Source: Mauremys mutica
Taxonomy: Eukaryota > Chordata > Testudines > Geoemydidae
Direction: 5' to 3'
Assembly: GCF_020497125.1 (NCBI RefSeq)
Contig: NC_059077.1
Coordinates: 25,247,340-25,311,339, forward strand
DNA: 64,000 nt
In this document: piece by piece, positions 45,869 through 57,689 of the stretch
How positions within the stretch are numbered: the first letter of the stretch is position 1
Layout of the letters: every line of letters begins with the position of its first letter
Position numbers and translations under genes: made by a program
Notes under the pieces: model-generated
Database searches by the model: none
What the model saw: only the letters and a program-made list of their open reading frames with translations
Told to the model about the DNA's origin: nothing

Positions 45869-46298
45869 GATCACCTATTTAGTGCACAAGTTGTACAAGC
45901 ATTTATGCTCTCAGGACTTTATCCTGGGAGAATCTTACTGGCTTCTGTTGAGAGTGCTTAGCATCTTACAAGATCAGTCCCTTTATTTTGTGTCAGACTC
46001 TGCTTATTTGGTGAAATTTTAATGAATGTATATGTTCATTAAGGAGGAATGGGAGTTTACACCTCTGAACAGTGAGGAATTGAAATATACGGCCCATTTT
46101 TGTAAAGTGCTTTTATACATTACTGACCAGCAGACCATAGTTTATGTATATTTTAGAGTTACTGTTATTAACTAAATAAAATTACATACCATGGGTTTTT
46201 TTTAGTTCAGTTATACTGAAAAAAGTAGTTGCCTCGTATCATATTCTTTAATATGTGTTAACTGTCTGTAAAGCAATTATTTCTTTAAATCTCTTGAC
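45869..46298. other. Intron immediately upstream of the WDR70 exon
   Basis: AT-rich; likely holds the branch point within the last 50 bases (for example TGTTAACTG near 46256-46264), but no single site can be chosen. Confidence 0.5.
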
Positions 46299-46300
46299 AG
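46299..46300 (+). other. WDR70: Splice acceptor of the WDR70 exon
   Basis: The AG follows a T-rich tract at about 46279-46297 (ttatttctttaaatctcttg) and directly precedes the coding match. Cutting here leaves one base to finish a split codon, which is the phase the WDR70 reading frame needs. Confidence 0.8.
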
Positions 46301-46475
46301 GACTGTGAGGACATGGGATGTTAACAATGACAAAAAGCACAAAGGTGTGTTTAAACCACGGTCAGTTCAAGGTAAACGGGTGATTCCTACAACTTGCACG
46401 TATAGCAGAGATGGTAAACTTATTGCAGCTGGCTGCCAAGATGGCTCCATCCAGATCTGGGACAGGAATATGAAT
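46301..46475 (+). CDS. WDR70: WDR70 internal exon (WD-repeat segment)
   Basis: Seen: 58 complete codons plus one leading base that completes a split codon. A pyrimidine-rich acceptor ends in AG at 46299-46300 and a consensus GTAAGT donor lies at 46476-46481; reading on past the donor gives a stop within about a dozen codons. The peptide opens with TVRTWDVNNDKKHKG, runs through IPTTCTYSRDGK and ends with the WD signature GSIQIWDRN. These match my recall of vertebrate WDR70, with conservative changes such as D for E. WDR70 is a nuclear WD40 beta-propeller protein linked to DNA double-strand-break processing and CRL4-type ubiquitin ligase function. This exon supplies the end of one blade and most of the next. 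It starts in split phase and ends on a codon boundary. No other WDR70 exon is visible, consistent with the very large introns of this gene. An unrelated WD protein is unlikely given the match outside the WD signature. Confidence 0.9.
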
Positions 46476-46481
46476 GTAAGT
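46476..46481 (+). other. WDR70: Splice donor of the WDR70 exon
   Basis: GTAAGT follows the Asn codon at 46473-46475. It fits the U1-complementary consensus and falls where WDR70 similarity ends. A MITE begins about 40 bases further on. Confidence 0.85.
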
Positions 46482-46520
46482 GAAGTATACTTTTTAACTT
46501 TAGCAAGATAACTGTTAATA

Positions 46521-46711
46521 CACCTCTACCTCGATATAACGCGACCTGATATAACACGAATTCGTATATAATGTGGTAAAGCAGTGCTCCGGGGCGGGGG
46601 CGGAGCTGCGCACTCCGGTGGATCAAAGCAAGTTCGATATAACGCGGTTTCACCTATAACGCGGTAAGATTTTTTGGCTCCCAAGGACAGCGTTATATTG
46701 AGGTAGAGGTG
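46521..46711. mobile_element. Tc1/mariner-like MITE just after the WDR70 exon
   Basis: The ends CACCTCTACCTCGATATAAC and GTTATATTGAGGTAGAGGTG are inverted repeats flanked by TA on both sides (46519-46520 and 46712-46713). TA is the target of Tc1/mariner-type transposases. Internal GATATAACGCG motifs repeat several times, and the centre is GC-rich. It starts 45 bp after the last exon base. Confidence 0.8.
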
Positions 46712-46713
46712 TA

Positions 46714-47261
46714 TATGAAATGCTAAATTTTAAAGAAGTTTTAAGATGTTTTATATTTTATACTTAAAATATTTTTTTTCTGAAAGATGAGCATTTGGTA
46801 AATGAGATTTAATATTTCCCCTGCTACCACACCTCTGCCATAGCAGTGCCTGCTGCTACCCCACCCAAACAAATAATGGCAGGAAATTGACTAGCTAGCA
46901 ACCTGATTTTGTCTATTTTTATATATGTAGTGACAATTATAAATAAATAAAGTACTATTTGTCTAAAGATAACAAGGTGACTATGAAGAAGCTGTCACTT
47001 CCTATAGGCTCTTATGACATTCAAAAATACATGTCGGTGTTCTACTCCAGATGTTGAATAAATAATTCATCCACTTTGGAATGGGTGATACAGGTAATAT
47101 ACAGAGGAGGGAAAAGTCAAAACACACAAAGATGGGAATGCACCTCAGGTAAAAATCTATTCCTGTATTGTCCAAAATGTGAAATTTAACACGGAGGTGA
47201 TATTACTCCAAAAGACCATTGACTGGAAATCCCAAAATTTCATGGTTATGCTACATCCTCA
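46714..47261. other. Intronic DNA, nothing recognised
   Basis: AT-rich stretch between the MITE and CR1 copy E. Confidence 0.6.
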
Positions 47262-48920
47262 GACGGGTATGGTGAGGAGTTGGATCCTGAGCATGTGGGT
47301 AAGACCCACCGGTCAGACACCTGGGAAAGAATTCTCTATAGTCCGTCTCATCATACTATCCCCTACATAAAGTTAGCAAGCTCAGTCTTGAAACTGGTTA
47401 GATTTTTTGTCCCCACTGCTCCCATTGGAAGGCTGTTTCAGAATTTCATTCCTTTGATGGTTAGAAACCTTCATCTAATTTCAAGGCTAAACTTACTGAT
47501 GGCCAGTTTATATCCATTTGTTCTTGTGTCCACAGTGGCACTTAACTTAAATAACTCTTCTCCCTTCCTGGTATTTATCTCTCTGATGTATTTATAGACA
47601 CAGTATCTCCCTTCAGCCTGTGTTTGGCTAGGCTAAACAAGCCATGCTCTTTGAGTCTCCTTTCATAAAACAGGTTTTCCATTCCTTGGATCATCCTAGT
47701 AGCCCTTCTCTGCACCTGTTCCTGTTTGAATTCATCTTTCTTAAACATGGGAAACCAGAACTGCACATAGTATTCCAGATGAGGTCTCACCAGTGCCTTG
47801 TATAATGGTACTTACACTTCCCTGTCTGTGCTTGCATGATGCATCCTAGGACTGCATTAGCCTTTTTCACGGCTTCATCACATTGGTGTCTCATAGTCAT
47901 CCTGTGGTCAACCAGTACACCCAGGTCTTTCTCCTGTACTGTCACTTCCAAATGATAAATCCCCATCTTATAGCAAAAATTCTTGTTGTTAATCCCTAAA
48001 TGCATGACCTTGCACTATTAAATATCAACCCATTTCTATTACTCCAGTTTACAAAGTCATCCGGATCTTCTTGTATGATATTCTGCCCCTCGTCCATATT
48101 AGCAATATCTCCCAAGTTTGTGCAGATTTTATTATCACACTCCCACTTTTTGTGCCAACATCATTAATAAAAATGTTAAATAAGATTGGTCCCAAGACCG
48201 ATCCCTGAGGAACTCCACTGTAACCTCCCTCCAGCCTGCCAGTTTAACTTTCAGTGTGACATGTTGTATTCTCTCCTTTAACAAATTATTTATTGACTTT
48301 CAGTTATCATATTAATCCCCATCTTCTCCAATATAACTAATAATTTCCCATGTGGAACTGTATCAGATGCCTTACTGAAATCCATGTAGATGAGAGCTAT
48401 TGCATTTCCTTTGTCTACAAAATCAGTTATTTGCTCAAAGAAAGAAATCAGGTTGGTCTGGCATGATCTACCTTTTGTAAAAACATGTTGTATTTTATCC
48501 CAATTACAATTTACCTCTATTTCCTTAACTGCTTTCTCTTTCAAAATTTGTTTCAAGATTTTGCATACAATTGAAGTCAAACTAACAGGCCTGTAGTATC
48601 CCGGATCACGTTTTTTCACTTTCTTAAAAATAGGAGTTCTATTACCAATTCTCCAGTCGTAGTATACAACCCTCAAGTTTACAGATTGATTAACAATTCT
48701 TGCTATTGGACTTGCAATTTCATGTGCCAGTTCTTTTAATATTGTTGGTGGAGATTATCCAGTCCCCAGATTTAGTCCCATTAAACAAGTTTGACTTCCA
48801 CCTCAGATGTGGTAATTTCTACTTCCATATCCTGGTTCCCATTAGCCATCCTACCACTACCCGTACCTGGCTGTTCGCAAAATATTCAGAAAATTCAGCC
48901 ATTTTGTCAGTTACCAATAA
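47262..48920 (-). mobile_element. CR1 LINE copy E, old
   Basis: Minus-strand CR1 with the 3' part near GTCTGACCGGTGGGTCTTAC. It includes RT, thumb and a linker stretch with FSEYFANSQVR upstream. It is strongly decayed and of a different subfamily from copies A, B and D. Confidence 0.75.
47575..48676 (-). pseudogene. CR1 RT fragments of copy E
   Basis: Three minus-strand frames survive. 48676-48290 has GYYRPVSLTSIVCKILKQIL, and then MDFSKASDTVPHGKL, where the usual AFD of motif A is ASD. 48005-47787 has TVQEKDLGVLVDHRMTM. 47790-47575 has [12 protein letters not shown] and [16 protein letters not shown]. The motif C region between 48290 and 48005 is not readable. Inactive. Confidence 0.75.
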
Positions 48921-49066
48921 CTTTTGTTATGTTCTTTTCTATTATATTTATTTTCAGGTAAATTGTTAAAGCAAATTGAGTGACAATGCACTTGGTACCT
49001 TTATTTAATAACCTTCTTCCTAGCTTCTTAAATACACTGGCCCAGATCATTCCCTCCTGTAGTGAA

Positions 49067-49230
49067 ATCATAGAATCATAGATTATTAGGGTTGGAAGGG
49101 ACCTCAGGAGATCATCTAGTCCAATCCCCTGCTCAAAGCAGGACCAATCCCCAAATGGCCCCCTCAAGGATTGAACTCACAACCCTGGGTTTAGTAGGCC
49201 AGTGCTCAAACCACTGAGCTATCCCTCCCT
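49067..49230 (-). mobile_element. tRNA-derived SINE with CR1 tail, minus strand
   Basis: Minus strand: GGGATAGCTCAGTGGTTTGA (A box), then GGGTTGTGAGTTCAATCC (B box), then GGACTAGATGATCTCCTGAG and a terminal ATGATTCTATGATT, the CR1 8-bp repeat. The tRNA-like head plus CR1 tail is the design known from turtle SINEs. Confidence 0.8.
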
Positions 49231-51794
49231 CACTATCCCTTTCAATGGAAAGGGATTGGATAGGCTTGGGATCTATGACTATTCCCTTGGGTAGATCCTT
49301 CCACATTGTCCTCATGGCCATCCACAGCACCCCATTGAAAAATGTTACAGGGCCTGACCCCAAACCTGACTACCTCTTGGGATTCGCAGGCAGCCAGGAA
49401 GCATGTGTGCAGAGACACTGGACCTTCTACTCTGACTCTGCCTTCCTCAGCTCACTAACTATTTGGCTCCACTTTCGCTTTGCTGCTCTAGGGAAAGGCT
49501 ACATGGAAAAGATCACACAGATTGGGATTGTATTATCATCTTGAGTAAACTGTGCAGAACCAGGCCCATCTACTCCTCTCTGACTTCCCCAGTCTCTGTA
49601 TCTTCCCCTCCCCCCCAATAGATACTGGACATGCAGAGAATCCCCTCTGGGGTTTGGAGATTCGACAGATGGTGCAGCAGAGATGGCAGTAAGGGGATGA
49701 TCCACACGAGGAGGTACCTCTCACTGCCTGGATATTTGGGGCACGCTGGCAATTCACAATGGTAAAAGAAAATATGCTAGAGACAAGTTCATAATCCAGA
49801 GTGATCTCTTTATACCCCAAAATGTTAATTATTAAGTAATTTTAAATATTATTTATCAATGTAAAATCTAATTATTCATTTGTTTAGTCAGCATTCCCTG
49901 TTTGGGGTATGAGAGTCCTTGGCATATGGGCTCAGAACTTTATAGCTAGCAGGATCTGTTAGTACTTTGTGTGTACCCTCTATGGGTAGGTTATTCCATA
50001 GATGCCAGTTACAATATTTTTTGCTTTTCTTCTGAAGCATCTAATACTGCTGTAGTCCCGGATTGTTACTGCTTATTTAATTTCACAAGAGTGAGCAACC
50101 ACACAGGAAATACCCAAAGAAGAAAAGCAATTTGTCAGTAATTGGTTCCTGAATACTATTGTCTATATAGATCTATATTCCCTGCACATTTTCCCCAGTT
50201 CTTCAAGACTATGGATTATTGATTCAGTGTCAGGAACTATGTCAATTAGAAACACTGTCCATTTTATACTCTTTGGCTCAAGCATACAACCCAACAAACA
50301 TTAGAAAGCTTTGAGCTCATAAGTTATGGCCACATGCATCCTTAGAATGTGGATCCTTACAGGTAGTCACCCTAGAGAACCAAAATTATCGGGATATAAC
50401 TTTCTATACATCACGTATGTTTTCATGGTTGTAAAAGTTTAATAAAGAATTAAATGGAATTACATTGGGAGTAGCTAATATATTCTTGTCTGAATTTGCT
50501 GAATAAAACAATAATATGTTGTCTGTGGGAATGTATGTTCAATTTCCAATATTTGTATGTGGTGATGGTTAAGTATATGAAGTCATGGCCATTTAAACTT
50601 TTGTGCAAATCCTGCCATGTTGTTACATGACACAGTATTTCTGAGGAATACCATCCAGAAAACACTGTCATAGAGCTGCATTAGCAAATAACTGTGTCAT
50701 AATCAATAGTACAAATTATCAGAATAGGGCCCAATTATTTAGAAGCTGAAGTAGTAATAAGCACTAGTAGGAAAAAATTTTTTAGAGCCAAGCTTATGTT
50801 GTAAATCCTTGAAAATGTGACAGCTCTACTACAACATGATGGCTTTATTGAACAAAAGGTTATTGGTGATCAATTTTTAACTTAAATAAAGTATCATAGT
50901 AATAGTAACCAGTTCAACTTCTCCTCTCAAAACTCTTAACTTGGAAAAGGGGGGAACAAGCAATTTTGGGACTTCACAAAGATTAAGCAAAGTTTGATTG
51001 CAGTGTGGAAAGGGAAAGTATGGAGATATAAAGAGAGAAAAAGCTCACTCTGATCATATTTAAAGTACACTCTATTTTTCGTTTGTCATCTATTTTTATT
51101 TCTGGTTTTTTTCCACTGTAAACCTAGTAAAACTTCCTCATGGCATGGAGTTTTTAGAACTCACTCTAAGTGTAAACTTCTTTTAACAGAATAATAAATT
51201 TTTCAGAGACTGGCTTTCATCACCTATGTATGCTGTTGATTTAAACATATACAGTATTGAAATATTAAACGTTCTGGTGTAGCTTTAACAATAATGCTCT
51301 TGGTGATCTGCTTATTCATGTGCTTTTCTTTATGAACCTTTGTGTGTCTTTATAAAATGACATATTACAATGCTGATAGAGTGCACTTTAAAGTGATTAT
51401 GAATAATTTAAAGATGTATTCCATATATCTTTATCTCTTTTTCCAACCAGTGACCTCTAGGTAACTAAGGATACTAAACTGGTTGTCAGAGAGAAATTAA
51501 TCTTATAATCTTTCTTTTGAATTTGGATTTTTTTTTAAAAAGACTAAGATGATTTCCCTCTTCAGTGTTGTTGAGAGTCATTTGAAAATACACACATCTC
51601 TTTATTAAAACAGTCATTACAATTTTGTTTCAATGGCATTTGTATTTGAAGGTCTCTGGGTGCCTAACATAAAAAATACTTGTGTATTCCTAAAACTAAG
51701 TATTTTGAAAAAGACAACATGGCCAAATAAAATCAATATCTAAAGCAGCATAAATAACTCACCAATAAATTACCACATCAACAATAAATAAAAA
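49231..51794. other. Intronic DNA with a GC-raised block
   Basis: 49231-49800 is GC-richer than its surroundings, with overlapping short frames on both strands (68-99 codons). It may be an unrecognised repeat. 49800-51794 is plain AT-rich intron. Confidence 0.45.
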
Positions 51795-51880
51795 AATAGA
51801 AGTGAGCTTTAGCTCACGAAAGCTCATGCTACAATAAATTTGTTAGTCTTTAAGGTGCCACAAGTACTCCTGTTTTTTTA
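51795..51880 (-). repeat. GGCACCTTAAAGACTAACA repeat, copy 2
   Basis: On the minus strand: ACTTGTGGCACCTTAAAGAC, AACAAATTTATTGTAGC, then GCTTTCGTGAGC. Same family as the repeat at 29043. Confidence 0.6.
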
Positions 51881-52009
51881 AAAAAAATAAAGGAACTCCT
51901 GGGGAAAATAGTGTTCTCAAATTTAAATTTTGAGATTTTTTCATTTGGCAAATAATCTCAATTTATACTTTTTTCATTATAGCTATATATATGCTATATA
52001 AAGTGTCCT

Positions 52010-52260
52010 GAAGAGGAATTGGGAAGAGAGTAAGCCTGAATAGTTCACAGGATCTAGGAGGACATTCCAAGCATGAGAAAAGGCACAGAGGTGTTTGTGG
52101 AAGAAGGAAAGCAGGGAAATGTCAAGACATGTCAAACTGACACAAAGCACTAGGTGTAAGCAGTAGGAGTTGAGACAGAAGTAGGTAGAAACAAAGCTAT
52201 GAAGCATCAAGAGGTGGGGATAAGGAGTTTGAATTTGATGCAGAAATATATAGGAGCGAT
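52010..52260. repeat. Relative of the 40615 repeat
   Basis: GGACATTCCAAGCATGAGAA and AGGCACAGAGGTGTTTGTGG match the later part of the family, followed by AAGGAGTTTGAATTTGATGC. Diverged and non-coding. Confidence 0.35.
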
Positions 52261-55200
52261 GCTTTTCTTTTGTTTTTAGAGAGATTTTTTTAGTATGTTC
52301 ATTCATCAAACCGTCATTTGACTTTGTTGGAGTGCATGCAGTGTTTCATGTATGACTCAGACTTTGCTGTATCACAGTAAAACCGTTTCAGAACGGAAAT
52401 TAAGGTATACAGATGTATCCTGAAAAATACTTACTGCTCTGTAATGACACATCACTATTGTATGAAGGGACAAGCATTCTAAATAACTGTTTACATTAGA
52501 CCAGTTGGTACCCATTCCCATGCCATTGTTGGGGACTGTGATTTGGCCCTTACAGAGCAGAAAGAAAGACAAAACATGGTAATATGGTTTAAATCAGCCG
52601 CCACATTATCAATTCCATTCTAATAGAATAATCAGGCAAAAAATGATCCAATGCGGGTCTTGGAGGAGATGATGGAGAAAGAAGGGGGAGGGGGCAGCTG
52701 TCCTGATTCACCCTCCACCAAAGGATTAAGAGGAGTTTCAACACCATTGCTGAAAACTCCAACAACCCTATTTGCATATCAGGATTGCTACAAATCAAAT
52801 TGAGGGGTGAGGAGAGAGTTTCTTGCTGTACTGTACTAGACTTCAGGCCCACCCCTCTACCTAGCCAATATCATCCCATATACTTGGTCCCATGTTCCCA
52901 GGATCTGTGAACACCTTTAATCCCTCATAGTGGACCCAAACATAGTTTTAACAAACAAGATCATTAACCCAAAGCACCCTACTTATTGGGCCTCCAGGGT
53001 GCCAAGAGGAAGACCCTCTCTTCCCCCACCAACCCCGCCACCCAACAGCAGCTACTCCACAACACTTCAGCAAATTTGATACAGAGAGAATACTACTTTC
53101 TCTGCCCCCATAAAAGCTTAATGCCCCCTGCATGCCTAGAAACTTGGTCTCAACCTGACACTAGGGGTGGGAGGAACACTAGCAGTCATAGTATATGAAA
53201 GGGGGCTAATACAGCTCTTCCCTGGGTCAGTAAGAAACAGTCAGCTCCCATGGCACCCTTTGAAGCAGCTAGTCAGCTGTAATGCTGGCAGAAAGCCATC
53301 CCTTATGTAAACCCACGCCCAGCAGCCCACTGGGGAAGATAGTGGAATCCACCTGGTAGGGCTCCATGTCTTTTCCTTGCCATAACATCTAGGGCAGCCC
53401 CACTGGTGGCTGTGGGAGCATTACTCTTCTGCTCCAGATATGACCAACAAGTATAACACCTGAGCACAGGAATCATGTTGGTTTATCTCTTGAAGAAGCT
53501 ATTGTTCTATAGTACTGTTAAACTATTTAATACACTGTAACATCATTAGGGTGAATAAAAGTTACATATAATAAATGTTTACATGACACATTGAAGTATT
53601 AAGTAGGGTTTTGATTTTATCTGTAGTCTGTGTACAAATAAGCACTATAGTTAATATAGATTATAAGATATATATTTATAGCTTTCTGTGCATTACTCAA
53701 AAGAATGTTATTTATAAAGTTTTTGTTCAAAGACTTATTGCAACAAACTGAACACTCTCCCTCCCTTCTCACATCTCTTCTCTGCCTAGTTCTCATTCCT
53801 ACTCCCTAGTTACTAGCTAAATCCATCAGATGTTAGTCGAAGCCACATGTCACTTTAGAAATTTATTCTTTTCCATATTGCATTATAGTGTTAAGGCCAA
53901 GAGTTTGGTTTTATGATCAGATTCACTTTTTTACTTTTTACTAGCAACATGGTCTTTGAATGTTTGATTCAGTTTTCTCTCTCCTTCTGCTGTTTTTTGG
54001 TGAAATTCCAAATCTCCCAGCTGAATGTCATGACAGTAAAAATGCTTTGGAGGAACACTTTTTGTCTTCATGAAACAGACATTGGTATCTTGCTTCCCAA
54101 GCTAATGCTGAAGTTAGCCAAATGTACTCCAGCTTTGTCTTGCTTTTCTCCAAACTCTCCAACATGATCATGATCAATTCTAATCACCTGCCTTGGAGAG
54201 TTTTTTTCGTAGTCTCGTAAATCTGTATATTTTTCTCACGTCCATATGTTGGCTATACATGGTTTTTCCTTAAGGTTCATGTGCATGTGCACAGACAGTA
54301 CACATTAGGAGAACTATCTGTCAACTTCTCATAACTATTTTGAACCACTGTCAGCTTGTCTGACAACTACAGATTCAAAGGGTAGGAAAGTAACTTCAGT
54401 CATCTTTATAATAGAGTGAAAATAGTAGTATTAAATACTTAACCACATATTGACGCATTAAAACAGTGCAAACTTGGGTACTCTGAGGGTGGAACAAGAG
54501 AAGTGAATGGCAAGTATGAGAGGAAGAGGAGGAAATGAGAGAAGAGATGTGGTTTAGATAAAATTTTGAAGGACCTGCGCAACCTTATTCATTTGCAGAT
54601 AAAGGTGCCAAAATGTAAGATCTACCTGAAATATTAGTAGAGTTAAAAGTATTGAATCATTCTAAATATATTTTTAATACTGGAATGGAGAACTTGTCTT
54701 TTGGTCAGTTAACTTCTACGTGTCCCAGTTTTCACCATTTGGAAATTGGGAATAATACCTGCTTCAAGATACGTTGTGAGTCTAAAGTCACATTTCAGAT
54801 CCTTGAGGGGGTAGGTAAAAAATAGTATGTTTTGTTAATTGAGTAACATTTCTGAAAGCTACCTTGTGGCATTTTACTAAACTTTGTGTAGAGTCCATAA
54901 TCGACCAGTCCCTGGAAACTATTGAGATGCTCTTCCTTGAGTATGTGGAGTGACTTTTCTGTATAATAGATTCTGTATCTGAATCCCGTTTCTCAGTCTC
55001 AGGGACAGTCTTGGCTCATTTTGTAAGTTTGTGAGGTATGTCACTATCGTTTAAACCATTGTAAACAAAATAGTAAATGATTAATTTACAGCAGATAGAT
55101 AGTAGTAGAAGTGCTATCTTTTGTATACAGCAAAATATTAACCAAAAATGTAAAACATTTTGCAAGTCTCAGCATAATTTTTTATTTGCTCTTAAGCAAT

Positions 55201-56619
55201 TGATTTTTTGCTGATGAAGAGGTGATATACCTAAGGGTGAATTTGTATATTTTTTTAATCTAATAGTTTCATAGGAAGACTTACTCTAAGTGATATGGTC
55301 AGTTCCTCATATTTTTTCGCTATTTTTTCAGATATTTCTTAAACAATGGCCAGGATATTAGTCTGCTACTGCTTGTCCTTGTATTAAGTTTCTATTCATT
55401 TTTAAGGCCTACTTTGATGTTAAAATGTGGTAATATTTTATTTTAATGAGTGTCAAAGAGCCCAACCTCTGTTATATACTTACATTACAGAACTTAAAAT
55501 ACAATAATAATGATGCCCCATGCTATCCAAATAGACTGCTCACAGTAAAATCACCAAAGTTGACAAAACGATAACCCCTATAACTATTTGCCGAACAACC
55601 CTCAAACCACACTACCCTCAAAAACCTGATGGCAAAAGAAAAAGAGATGGGCCTTGTAGTATGCCCTAAAGATTAACAGATCTGAGCTCTACACCTAGTA
55701 ATTTACCAGTACTCGTCTTAAAAGTATTTTCCAAATATTTGTATGATTTGTAGAACTAAGATAAATATATTTCTGTATTTAGCAATTGTTTGCTTTTAAA
55801 GGCTTTTTGTAAGCGTTAGGTTTGAATTGTAAAATGTGACAGCAGGAAAAAAAAGTTGTAACAGGGACTGTATTTTCAGATCTGAAAAGTTTTACAAATA
55901 ATGGAGCCATTTTGAAGAGATACTACACAACCAACAACATGGCTCTAGATTAGATAATGCACACAGACTGTGTAAGATTGATTTTTTTGGCCTGAGAGGG
56001 GTGACCTTTTTGCTTTAGACTGGGAATCTAAGCCCGGAGCTTACTTGGAAAGTATTTTGTAAACTTTATCTTGCTGTCTTTATTAATGGACTTTACAGCT
56101 GATGTTGCCAGACAATGCAATGAAAGCAAATAGGACGTTATGAGACTTGCTGTTAATATTTTCTCCTTTAAATGAAAAGTCCTCTGCTGGAATGTGTGTG
56201 TCTGTGTGTGTATATGTATTTGTTAAAAGACTGATTTTTTTTGCAGTTGTAGTCTGCTCTTTCCATTTGTGAAGACCTAGCTCTCAGGGCTAAATAAATA
56301 TTTGCGCCAAAATGTAGCCTCTTAAAAAGGAGGTTTTATTTGTTTGCCCACATCCCCTCAAATGCAGTGTTCAGTACCAGAACATCATGCAGACTTGTGC
56401 AATATTATAAGTTTTCATTTGTGGTAATTTAAAGCTTTCCAATATTGCTAGCTTGGTGTATTCTCTTTATGCCAGGTAGACTGTACTCAGCACTTCAGCT
56501 ATATGATACACGTTTATGTGTCTCTCTTTTTTTTTCTTTATGTAGAAATGGGCTTTTCTTAACATCATGTCTTAAAAATATGTTTTTTTCAGTAAAACAA
56601 ACCAATTTACTGATAGCTA
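52261..56619. other. Intronic DNA, little recognised
   Basis: 52590-53420 has raised GC and no recognisable element. A MIR scrap is at 54716. No gene seen. Confidence 0.5.
54716..54785 (+). mobile_element. MIR-like 3' fragment
   Basis: GTGTCCCAGTTTTCACCATT followed by GGGAATAATACCTGCTTC resembles the 3' third of MIR. Short and diverged. Confidence 0.4.
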
Positions 56620-56785
56620 AGGTTCTAAATCCTGTGGGTTCGGGGACAGAAAGGCCCACTGCTGCTCCTACATGTCATATGAGGTGACTTAAGGGGGGCT
56701 GCCTGGAGACTGATGGGCTCCGCCAGGTTAGAAATTTGCCCAAGACATACCATATTATGAGCAAGTCAATCACGTCCATACCAGA

Positions 56786-57625
56786 TTGGTTGCAGTCTGG
56801 ATTAATAATGACTGCGGCAACTGTGGGAACCAGGGTGGATGCGACAAGTATACTACTGTCCCACCAAAGAGGATCCGTGGAAGAGATAACATCACCATAG
56901 CCACATGGAATGTAAGGACATTGAGACAAATAGGGAAGTTGAAAAAACTCACGTACGAAATGGAACAATACTCCTGGCACCTCCTAGGATTCTCAGAGGT
57001 CAGATGGAAGAACTTTGGAGAGGCACTAACGGAAGAAGGCCAAGTACTCTATTACTGTGGAGAGGACAAACATGTCAACAGCATAGGATTTCTTGTGCAT
57101 AAAGATATCAAGAATTCAGTATTAGGATGCCACCCAATATCAGCAGGCTTACCTCCATCCATCTAAGGGCAGTACCGTTCAGTATCACAGTGGTACAAGT
57201 CTATTCCTCTATAACAGACTATGATGATGAGCAAATTGAAGATTTTTACAATCAGCTCCAAAACATCATCAATACGGTACACAAAAAAGATATCCTGATT
57301 GTACAGGGAGATTGGAATGCTAAAGTGGGTACTGATGCACAGGCAGATTGGCGAGATTATTGTAGCGGTAACCAATGAGAGAGGACTGAAACTTTTGGAG
57401 TTTGCCAGCTATAACAATCTGGTTCTTGCAAACACATTAGGAGCACATAACGCATCCAGATGATCAACATGGCATGCACTTAATGGTTTGCATCACAGTC
57501 AGATGGACTACATCATGGTGCAAAATTTTGTTCTGGGTTCAGTAGAGCTAAAACAAGGAGCTTCACCGGTGCGGATATTGGAAGTGATCATGACCTTGTC
57601 ATGCTAAACTTTTGGCTGCAGCTAA
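56786..57625 (+). pseudogene. RTE-like endonuclease domain
   Basis: First frame 56786-57166: TIATWNVRTLRQIGKLKKL (conserved Asn of the active site) and LLGFSEVRWKNFG (catalytic Glu). A frameshift near 57150 leads to frame 57127-57378, with QGDWNAKVGTD (the GDWN motif). Further on, ISDHDL-like sequence is present at about 57580-57600 in another phase. The domain nicks target DNA to prime reverse transcription. It is broken by shifts and stops. Confidence 0.75.
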
Positions 57626-57689
57626 GGAAAATCATCAGGCCAAATTTCAGCAGAATCAAGTTTGACTTAGAAAGACTTAGAGACCGAAG

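Larger units (their letters stand above)
1..46300 (+). other. WDR70: Partial intron, probably WDR70, upstream of the exon
   Basis: Inferred from the exon at 46301. No other exon of this gene and no independent host gene was recognised across these 46.3 kb. The contents are AT-rich non-coding DNA and transposon copies, listed separately. Assigning all of it to one intron assumes no missed small exon and no assembly join. Confidence 0.6.

Noticed and set aside
49160..49230. Possible tRNA gene (A and B boxes on the minus strand)
   Set aside because: The tRNA-like part lacks a convincing cloverleaf and runs straight into a CR1-type tail with 8-bp repeats, so it is a SINE head.
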